DNA from: Leptospira ryugenii
Lineage (GTDB): Bacteria > Spirochaetota > Leptospiria > Leptospirales > Leptospiraceae
NCBI RefSeq assembly: GCF_003114855.1
Contig: NZ_BFBB01000007.1
Coordinates: 62,001-126,000 of the forward strand
Length of the DNA: 64,000 bases
Direction of reading: 5' to 3'
A program made the position numbers and the translations under genes. The notes beneath the pieces were generated by a model. The model was not told the DNA's origin. It saw only the letters and a list, made by a program, of their open reading frames with translations, and did not search any database. This document shows positions 57,738 to 64,000 of this stretch, piece after piece. Each line of letters opens with the position of its first letter. The first letter of the stretch is position 1.

Positions 57738-58379
57738 ATGAAAATTGGCATTCTAGGATCTGGGGTTGTTGGGAATACTCTAGCAGATGGATTTATAAAT
57801 AAAGGATTTATGGTAATTCGGGGTACGAGAGATCCAGATAAGTTAAAAGACTGGGAAAAAAGGATCGGTCAACAAGGCAAGGTCACATTTTTTAAAGAAG
57901 CAGCAGAAGAGTCTGATCTGGTTGTTTTGGCTGTGAAAGGTAGTGCTGCGGAAGAAATCGTGAAGGATATTTCAGATTCGATTACTGGTAAATGTGTCTT
58001 GGATGCCACCAACCCAATTTCCAATGATCCTCCTGTAAACGGAGTCCTCTCCTTTTTCACGTCATTACAGGAATCGCTTATGGAAAGACTTCAAAAAATA
58101 TCACCCGAAGCACTTTTCGTAAAAGCTTTTTCTTGTGTTGGAAGTTCTTTCATGGTCGATCCAAAATTTCAGGAAGGAAAGCCTACCATGTTCATATGCG
58201 GAAATGATGAAAAAGCAAAGATTCAGGCGAATACAATTTTACAATCGTTTGGTTGGGAAGTGGAAGATTTGGGAAAAGCGGAAGCTGCTCGAGCCATCGA
58301 ACCTCTATGCATCTTATGGTGTCTTCCTGGATTTTTACATAATCGCTGGAATCATGCATTTCGACTTTTAAAAAAATGA
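57738..58379 (+). CDS. NADPH-dependent F420-reductase-like oxidoreductase
   Basis: A 213-residue protein with the dinucleotide motif MKIGILGSGVVGNTLADGF, then RGTRDPDKL and VLAVKGSAAEEIVKD. CVLDATNPISNDPP follows. The family (F420/NADP oxidoreductase-like, PF03807 type) reduces various substrates with NADPH. I start at the ATG at 57738, supported by GGGAGAAG, rather than the TTG at 57666. The tandem palindromes end 14 bp before this start. The C-terminal PLCILWCLPGFLHNRWNHAF is typical. Confidence 0.88.
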   Translation: MKIGILGSGVVGNTLADGFINKGFMVIRGTRDPDKLKDWEKRIGQQGKVTFFKEAAEESDLVVLAVKGSAAEEIVKDISDSITGKCVLDATNPISNDPPVNGVLSFFTSLQESLMERLQKISPEALFVKAFSCVGSSFMVDPKFQEGKPTMFICGNDEKAKIQANTILQSFGWEVEDLGKAEAARAIEPLCILWCLPGFLHNRWNHAFRLLKK

Positions 58380-58427
58380 ATATTGCAAACAGATTTTATA
58401 TGTTCTCAGATTGTGAACAAATAAACG

Positions 58428-60143
58428 CTATTCTACTCGTCTATCCTCTGAGTCTTCTTTGACACCATTGCGAAAATTTGATATCGGTTCGCCTTCCTCA
58501 TTTTCAGCTTCTACCAATCGAAACCGAACGTTTGTTTGCATTTGTTTTTGTGCCTTTGCTGACTCTGGACTTACGAGTCTATCTCCTCCGTGGATCAGAG
58601 GGTGATAAGGAGTCGCCAATCTTGCCCAGACTAAGTGCCTTGCGTCCGTATCTCCTGGATTCTTTCTTGGAGGAGCGAGGGGCTCTAGGGGAATCCAGCC
58701 ATAGTTGGGGAACCAAACTTCAACAAATTTATGGTTCAATTCAAATTCTGTCGCTCCATTCCAAGGCAAAAAGTTCCATACTAACCTTGCTGGGATACCA
58801 GCAGCCCTTAGGAGTGCAATCTGTACATAAGAATGTTCTGTGCAGCCTCCTTTGTATTTTTGGATTACAAGAGGAGCTGGATCAAATTTTCCTTTTGCAT
58901 AAGGCATACCAACTGCATAGGCATATACGTTTTTGAGATATATTACGAAATCATTATCAAACAACTCTATTTTCTTTGCTAACACTTGCTCATGGTTAAG
59001 ATCATAGGTTGGATGATCCTTTATATATTCATTCAGATGTGAGGGAAAGGAAATTTCCGAAATTGGGAAAGAATAAGATGGTTTAAATCTTACTTGGTAT
59101 CGGTATAGATCTGCAGTCCATATTTCTTTTTCCCAAACTTGGTCTTTGGTAAGAGCGGGCATTGTGATGAACAAAACTCGATTGCCATCTTCGTCCTCTT
59201 CTATCTTTCCTGGATAAAGCAAACTTTCTTCTATGATCTCCTGGGAATACGTTTGCTTTGGCGGAAGAAGAATCCGTATCGTCTGAGCGCTAACGTTTTG
59301 CTTTGCCTTTATATTCAAGACAGCACTCAGCTTTGTCTTCTTTGGCGAAATCCGTAGCATTTCTTTTGATTTAGATAAAGAAAGTCCATTCGATACTTTT
59401 AAAAATTGATCACCAAACAAGTACAATGAAAAAGATTTTTTATTCTCAAGATCGAAAATTGGAAGCAAACCATCCGCAATATCAGTTGCTTTCATTAAAT
59501 CATGGTGGTGCGTTTTGGCAGAAATCGATTTTTTCCATTCCATTGTTTTGGGATCCAACTCTCTAAGGATAGCACCCCAGAACGTAGATATGATATAAAG
59601 ATTTCCATTTGGACCCCGCAACATTCTTTGGGCTTTGCCTTGCGGGATTTCATATTCGGCTATCTGTTGGAAGTTTGGCAAAGACAGGGCCAATACCTTT
59701 GCATCGGATAAGAGATATAGCCGATCTTTTTCGATAACGATATCAGACCATTTTTTAATTGAAATAGGGAAAGGAAGAGATTGTTTGATCGCAAAAGAAA
59801 TAGGATCGACTGCGGTGAGTGTATTGCTTTCCAAAAGCCATACACTCTCTCCATAGAAGGACCATGCAAATAATTTTCCATTCCAAGTGATTGACTGTGT
59901 CTCTCCGTTTCGTAAAGATTTTAAGGTGATTACACTTTGGTTTTTTTGCGGACTGAGTGCATAGAAATGAGTTGTCGTACGCAAACGACTGGCAAAAAAA
60001 TTGGTGCCTTTGGGGGGTTCTTCTTCCCAAGACAGAGAATAGGGATCTGCAACTGCTTCAAAAGTGAATTCAACTGCATACAAAGAACAACTTATGAAAA
60101 CCAAAACTATATAGAGTGAGGACCGGAATGGATTGCTTGTCAT
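58428..60143 (-). CDS. Exported transglutaminase-like protein
   Basis: A 571-residue protein with a signal peptide (about residues 1-25). Residues about 60-270 form a repeat-like beta region resembling WD/propeller blades (RGPNGNLYIISTFWGAIL). The C-terminal part (about 400-510) is a transglutaminase core: Cys in GGCTEHSYVQIALLRAAGIP and His in NHKFVEVWFPNYGWIPLEP. The usual third residue Asp appears as Glu in PLEP, so activity is uncertain. Its last 40 residues are charged. Confidence 0.85.
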   Translation of the reverse strand: MTSNPFRSSLYIVLVFISCSLYAVEFTFEAVADPYSLSWEEEPPKGTNFFASRLRTTTHFYALSPQKNQSVITLKSLRNGETQSITWNGKLFAWSFYGESVWLLESNTLTAVDPISFAIKQSLPFPISIKKWSDIVIEKDRLYLLSDAKVLALSLPNFQQIAEYEIPQGKAQRMLRGPNGNLYIISTFWGAILRELDPKTMEWKKSISAKTHHHDLMKATDIADGLLPIFDLENKKSFSLYLFGDQFLKVSNGLSLSKSKEMLRISPKKTKLSAVLNIKAKQNVSAQTIRILLPPKQTYSQEIIEESLLYPGKIEEDEDGNRVLFITMPALTKDQVWEKEIWTADLYRYQVRFKPSYSFPISEISFPSHLNEYIKDHPTYDLNHEQVLAKKIELFDNDFVIYLKNVYAYAVGMPYAKGKFDPAPLVIQKYKGGCTEHSYVQIALLRAAGIPARLVWNFLPWNGATEFELNHKFVEVWFPNYGWIPLEPLAPPRKNPGDTDARHLVWARLATPYHPLIHGGDRLVSPESAKAQKQMQTNVRFRLVEAENEEGEPISNFRNGVKEDSEDRRVE

Positions 60144-60334
60144 AGTCAGTAACCTTTTCCTATACCTTCTATCGAAACCAAAATTCCAAACATGTAAATC
60201 GAAATTTTCTTGAGGGGAATGGATCTAGCCTAAGCACAAATTGTCGCAGTAGTATAAGAGCATCCGCATTATTGCCTTTCTCTTGCCGTAACAACCGCTA
60301 TACTATGTCTTTAGGGAGAATTCCGCGCGAATTG

Positions 60335-60364
60335 AACTAAGCTGAGCTCTGCTTCAGCTTAGTT
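60335..60364 (-). terminator. Hairpin downstream of the cysteine-repeat gene
   Basis: AACTAAGCTGA (60335-60345) and TCAGCTTAGTT (60354-60364) pair perfectly for 11 bp around an 8-base loop, 10 bp beyond the leftward stop. A classical T-run is absent. The rest of 60144-60374 shows no gene. Confidence 0.55.
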
Positions 60365-60374
60365 TTGGTCTAGA

Positions 60375-60743
60375 TTAGTCTTTCGTTTTAATGAAATCGA
60401 CGCAAGTGGCAGAAAGTTCTGCTTCCTTTGATTTTAAGCACTGGATGATCGCTCCTTTCCCTGGTTTGACATCTGCACAGAGTTTCTTTCTATCCTCTTT
60501 GCAGGACTTTCCGAATTCCTTATGTTTTTCTTTCACCTCTGCACGTTTTGCCAAACAAGCTTCAGAAAGAGATGCTTCGTTTTCTTTCAGACATTTTATG
60601 ATTCTTCCTTCGCCTTTTTCAACAGATGCGCAAAATTTTTCAATGTCTGCTTTACATGCTCCTTTATAAGCCTTTGGATCTGCACCTATTTGAGTCGAGA
60701 GAAGTACGAGTAGAAAGAGAAATCTATATATCAAATATTTCAT
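60375..60743 (-). CDS. Exported eight-cysteine repeat protein
   Basis: A 122-residue protein with a signal peptide (cleavage near GADP). Two copies of a GLG1-type Cys-rich repeat (PF00839 type) follow, with identical spacing C-x7-C-x12-C-x11-C at Cys30, 38, 51, 63 and Cys81, 89, 102, 114. This pattern occurs in Golgi GLG1 and in short bacterial periplasmic proteins. The repeats share CK(A/E)D-x-x-K-x-CA and KCLKENEA-like segments. Eight Cys suggest disulfides. Function is unknown. Confidence 0.8.
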   Translation of the reverse strand: MKYLIYRFLFLLVLLSTQIGADPKAYKGACKADIEKFCASVEKGEGRIIKCLKENEASLSEACLAKRAEVKEKHKEFGKSCKEDRKKLCADVKPGKGAIIQCLKSKEAELSATCVDFIKTKD

Positions 60744-61171
60744 TTGAACTCCTTAGTATTCTAAAGATAACTCCTTTTAAAATTAAGCCAATTGATTTTT
60801 TTTGTACTTAGGAAGCAAACCAAGGATCTATGCTAAAATTATTTGAAACAAATCTTTCCTTTGGGATCCGTAAGAAAGAGAAAGTACTCCCCATAAATAA
60901 TTCCCAACCAATTTCCTAGATTAAGAGGTATATCTGAAGTTTAGAAAAATCAGATGTTCTAAATAAATTTCTGATTAGGATCAAATTCGTAGGTTTCTCC
61001 ATGACAGACTCAGTTTTTTGCAAGGTAAAATGCCTATAACAAATGAAGGCTCTGGTATTTTCAAAATTTCTTTACAAAAATTCTACACTTTGGTAGATTC
61101 CAATCCAGAAATCGTGCGATTCGTCCGTTAAGAAACGAGAGCGTACAAATTAAGCAAAGGAGGTTCTTTGG
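60744..61171. other. Gap without a supported gene
   Basis: A 428-bp AT-rich gap between divergent genes. The only frame of note is a 33-codon run at 61030-61131 (begins MPITNEGSGIFK), without a good ribosome-binding site. The strong AAAGGAGGT at about 61157 belongs to the next gene. No clear promoter or hairpin could be fixed by eye. Confidence 0.5.
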
Positions 61172-62635
61172 ATGAGTGCGAATGATAGAGTATCATCAGA
61201 TCAATTGGCAAAGTTCGATCTGAGTGAAGAGTCGCTGAATGCCTTTCGTATGAACCAAAATATACCCTTTGATTTGTACAATAAGGATGGGCAGGTAGTC
61301 ATGCCCAAGACCAAAAACCCTTCGGAGGCTGATTTTGGAAAATTACTTAAGTTTGAATTGCAAGGTCTTTACTTCCGTGTCTCCGACTTAAAAAGGCAAA
61401 ACCCATCTTCACAAAGAGCCAATAGCCACCAGTCAGAAGTAAAATTATTTAGCAAAGAGAAGACCATAGACTTTGCAAAACAATCCGCAACCCTTTTGGA
61501 AGAGTTGAAAAAAGAGGCTTTTTCAAATGAACAAGCGGTTGCGATCCAACATTCAGTAAAAGATATTTTGGATGATTTCATCAGCAATCCCGATTTTGAA
61601 ACGGGACTTTTCAATATTTTAGAAATTTTGAGTGTCGCAGGTGTCCCTTTAGAATCAGAAACCTTAACAAAACGAACAATAGTAGCCATGGGGATGAAAG
61701 TTCGGACAAAGAAAATTGTCAAAGACGAAGACAATAAACCAAACAAACGAGATCACTTAGCCATTATGATAGCAAGTTACTTGGCAGATGTTGGCTATGC
61801 AAAATTGGATATCTCTGAAAACCCAAAATTAACGAAAGAAGAATATGTAACGGTCCAACAACACCCTATCATCAGTTATCTGATGACACTTCCTGCCCAA
61901 GAAATTTCCCCAGAAATTCGTACTCTGATATTAAATCATCATAGACCTTTCAGAGGGAGTGGTATTAACAATAACTATCCCGAGCCCAGACTGGTATTTA
62001 ACCGACTAATGGCTGTTAGAGACAAATTTCTAAAGGATGTTTCGAAAGCAAGAATTGTCGCTGATATAGAATCACAGCTACGGTTTCAAGAGAGCCAAAG
62101 CTCCAATACCAATTACGAAGAAGACATTGCAATACTTTCTCTTGCCAGCGAGTACGCATCCCTTACCTCGGAACAACCATGGCGGAAAGCATTCACCTCT
62201 TCTATGGCTTTGAAAATTATCTTAAATGATTCTTTTTTCTCCTATAGCAATAAAAATATAAGACACCTGCTGGACTATGTAGGCGCAAGCCTCACAAACA
62301 ATGAAAATATTATCAATGTTGATAGCCTTATCATTACAGCCTCTATTGATTCAGAGAAACAAGTCCATTTCGATATCTGCAAAGTGATTGAGGTTGACCG
62401 GTACCAAACTCGTCCCAAAGTCCAAAGGATATGTACTATCAAACCTATCTTTAAGAAAGGGTATAAGTATAAGATTGCTGACTTTGATGCGCAGCAAGTG
62501 CGGATGGATAGAAGAAGAGCCATTATTGACCTAGCTTCACAATCGGCAAGCTCACAACGGGTGATTTATATCATTGATCCAGAAATCAATGAACCTCTTT
62601 TTAACGCTGTAAATCAGATTAGTAAAGCAAGCTAA
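61172..62635 (+). CDS. Degenerate HD-GYP-type protein
   Basis: A 487-residue cytoplasmic protein with a divergent HD-GYP domain at about 125-330. The canonical A-L-L-H-D-I-G-K appears here as ASYLADVGYAKL (201-212), so the HD His is Ala. His231 (QQHPIISYL) and His256-257 (ILNHHRPFRGSGINNNYP) are kept, but the HHExxDGxGYP box is only partly conserved. c-di-GMP hydrolysis is doubtful; binding or a regulatory role is more likely. The last 120 residues (about 365-487) show LLDYVGASLTNNENI and a strand-rich tail. AAAGGAGGT precedes the ATG. Confidence 0.8.
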   Translation: MSANDRVSSDQLAKFDLSEESLNAFRMNQNIPFDLYNKDGQVVMPKTKNPSEADFGKLLKFELQGLYFRVSDLKRQNPSSQRANSHQSEVKLFSKEKTIDFAKQSATLLEELKKEAFSNEQAVAIQHSVKDILDDFISNPDFETGLFNILEILSVAGVPLESETLTKRTIVAMGMKVRTKKIVKDEDNKPNKRDHLAIMIASYLADVGYAKLDISENPKLTKEEYVTVQQHPIISYLMTLPAQEISPEIRTLILNHHRPFRGSGINNNYPEPRLVFNRLMAVRDKFLKDVSKARIVADIESQLRFQESQSSNTNYEEDIAILSLASEYASLTSEQPWRKAFTSSMALKIILNDSFFSYSNKNIRHLLDYVGASLTNNENIINVDSLIITASIDSEKQVHFDICKVIEVDRYQTRPKVQRICTIKPIFKKGYKYKIADFDAQQVRMDRRRAIIDLASQSASSQRVIYIIDPEINEPLFNAVNQISKAS

Positions 62636-62637
62636 AT

Positions 62638-62868
62638 CTATTTACGAAAAGCTAAATAACCTGAAGCGATCAATCCTATTATACTAGCCGGCGTTAACTG
62701 TAAATCGATCTTTATGATATATAATTCAAAACTCAAAGGATTTGGAAATAGAAATTTTGAGAGGATGTTTGTATTGAAAAGTCTATCCAGAACCACTCCA
62801 GCAACTGCTCCAGAAAGTAAGCCCAAGAATAAAACGAGAAGAAGATTTCCTAATTGGGTTTTATTCAC
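62638..62868 (-). CDS. DUF4321-like small membrane protein
   Basis: A 76-residue protein with two hydrophobic spans (LLLVLFLGLLSGAVAGVVL near 9-27 and PASIIGLIASGYLAF near the end). That layout, including the G-x-x-x-G helix and the late SIIGLIASG, matches DUF4321. The start is GTG with GAGGAGG upstream. It is convergent with the HD-GYP-like gene by 2 bp. Confidence 0.7.
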   Translation of the reverse strand: MNKTQLGNLLLVLFLGLLSGAVAGVVLDRLFNTNILSKFLFPNPLSFELYIIKIDLQLTPASIIGLIASGYLAFRK

Positions 62869-62949
62869 AAATCCTCCTCACGACCAAAATACGAAAATGA
62901 TAACTCCTTTATCATTGTCAAGATGGTTTAGTGGACAAGTGAAATTAAC

Positions 62950-63555
62950 TCAATTTCTCTGCATTTTCGTATAACCAGGAGTAGTCTCAATTCGCTTTAT
63001 CCATGCCTGGATTGCGGGATATTCAGCAAGGGAAAACCCTCCCTCCTCCGCAACATGCGTATAGGCGTACAAACTGATATCGGCGATGCTCATTTGTTTT
63101 CCAACAAAGTAGGCATACTTAGATAGGTGGCTTTCCATAACGGCCAAAGCTTTCCTTCCACCTGTTTTTTTTGACTCATACTCTTCCTTTCTATTTTCGG
63201 GAAGTCCTAAATAGAATTGGATATAGCGGGCTACAGCAATGTAGGGTTCGTGGCTGTATTGCTCAAAAAATTGCCATTGCAAAACCTTTGCTTTTTCAAA
63301 AGAATCGGTAGGTAGAAAGGAAGTACCCTCGGCAAAGTAATGTAAAATGGCATTGGATTCCCAAAGGCTGTTCCCGTTTTCAAGTAGCACCAGGGGTATT
63401 TTACCGTTGGGATTATGTGCTAGAAAACTCAGGCTTTGAGTCTCTTTTTTTTTGGTATCGACCGCAATAAACTTGTACGGAATGTCCAAAAAATGAAAAA
63501 GCATTTCCACTTTATAACAGTTACCTGATAGGTGATCTCCCCATAGTTCTAACAT
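62950..63555 (-). CDS. Glutathione S-transferase family protein
   Basis: A 201-residue cytosolic GST-fold protein. The thioredoxin-like half (1-80) has SGNCYKVEMLFHFLDIPYKF, NPNGKIPLVLL and the Glu-Ser of LWESNAILHYFAE that holds glutathione. The helical half ends with SIADISLYAYTHVAEEGGF. I start at the ATG at 63555, which has AGGGAG before it, rather than at 63654, which would give a nonconserved 33-residue extension. The usual Ser/Tyr thiolate partner is not clear; a Ser17-like residue is in SGNCYK. Spirochaetes often lack glutathione, so the true thiol may differ. Confidence 0.85.
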   Translation of the reverse strand: MLELWGDHLSGNCYKVEMLFHFLDIPYKFIAVDTKKKETQSLSFLAHNPNGKIPLVLLENGNSLWESNAILHYFAEGTSFLPTDSFEKAKVLQWQFFEQYSHEPYIAVARYIQFYLGLPENRKEEYESKKTGGRKALAVMESHLSKYAYFVGKQMSIADISLYAYTHVAEEGGFSLAEYPAIQAWIKRIETTPGYTKMQRN

Positions 63556-63653
63556 AACCAGCTCCCTAAATTCATTTAAAAATTCGATATGAATGTCAAA
63601 AAAACTTTCATTTTCTAATTGCTTCTTCCTGCACGAGGTCCGTCTAAGTGCCA

Positions 63654-63932
63654 ATGAAATCTTTTTTATTTTTTCTGATCACTTTTTTGGCTCTCTCCTG
63701 CAATGTATCCAATGCATCCTATAAACAATGTGAACAAGCAGATTTAAACTATCTCACCTGTTCACTCGTTATCTACAATTCCTATATCTTCTGCTCAGAA
63801 CGAGCCTCTGCAAGCACTGGCACTACAGATGAAAAAGCAGCGGCAAAGGCAAGCTGCGATGCCCAACGTCTCGTTGGCCTTTATTACTGCGATGAACAAA
63901 AGAAAAAAGCCTGCGGAGACGCCAAACAGTAG
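63654..63932 (+). CDS. Small cysteine-rich lipoprotein
   Basis: A 92-residue product from the ATG at 63654 (a GTG at 63648 would add two). The signal peptide MKSFLFFLITFLALSC carries the LALSC lipobox. The mature part has six further Cys in spaced pairs (YKQCEQADLNYLTC, FCSERASAS, AAKASCDAQ, YYCDEQKKKACGD). Disulfide-linked folding seems likely. I do not recognise a family. It is divergent from the GST gene. From 63933 to the right edge I see no gene. Confidence 0.65.
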   Translation: MKSFLFFLITFLALSCNVSNASYKQCEQADLNYLTCSLVIYNSYIFCSERASASTGTTDEKAAAKASCDAQRLVGLYYCDEQKKKACGDAKQ

Positions 63933-64000
63933 TCTTACGATGCAAATGGATAGTCTGTATAGCCTTCCTTCCCGCCGCCATAAAATGTCTTTCGATTGTA

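Overview
The window looks like chromosomal DNA of a Leptospira-type spirochaete. This rests on gene content and order rather than on any database match: a long isoprenoid/lipid/translation cluster (proS-rseP-dxr-cdsA-uppS-frr-pyrH-tsf-rpsB), many small secreted lipoproteins with loose spirochaetal lipoboxes, class III nucleotide cyclases with CHASE2 and GAF sensor domains, a moderately AT-rich base composition, and TTG/GTG starts. I see no tRNA, rRNA, transposase or intact prophage.

Layout. 1-3861 is a leftward operon aroA-cmk-rpsA running into a partial gene at the edge. 3949-8659 holds poorly known genes, including an 846-residue protein with a cyclic-nucleotide-binding-like N-terminus. 8682-16559 holds dxs, two class III cyclases and trpBA. 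16563-25604 is the leftward housekeeping cluster. 25825-30708 is mixed: enoyl-CoA hydratase, an RNHCP zinc-ribbon protein, a lipoprotein, a hybrid histidine kinase, and an unexplained stem-rich element at about 26724-26875.

30770-42522 is a complete type I-E CRISPR-Cas locus. The effector operon cas3-cse1-cse2-cas7-cas5-cas6e runs left, cas1-cas2 runs right from a shared 142-bp gap, and cas2 leads directly (40-bp gap) into 47 repeats and 46 spacers. Two spacers (13 and 22) carry 14 nt of the same target on opposite strands. Beyond the leader-distal end is a 1.1-kb stretch of gene debris, including a frameshifted nuclease gene of the Barnase/EndoU/colicin-like type found in phages.

43644-49646 contains surface lipoproteins, an ECF sigma factor with a FecR-like anti-sigma factor and a partner membrane protein, and a LysR regulator divergent from a short-chain dehydrogenase. 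50747-53700 is a cobalamin island: cobT-cobS, then, convergent, a surface lipoprotein preceded by a cobalamin riboswitch and a terminator hairpin. 53873-63932 holds a decayed lipoprotein, an O-antigen ligase/polymerase-like protein, a thiopurine methyltransferase, a MarR/NADP-oxidoreductase pair with tandem palindromes, a transglutaminase-like protein, an eight-cysteine repeat protein, a degenerate HD-GYP protein, a DUF4321 protein and a glutathione S-transferase.

The most notable points are the CRISPR locus (overlapping opposite-strand spacers, compressed leader, altered last repeat bases), the riboswitch-controlled surface lipoprotein, the sigma/FecR/membrane trio that shares a small C-/N-terminal module, and the pseudogene debris beside the array.
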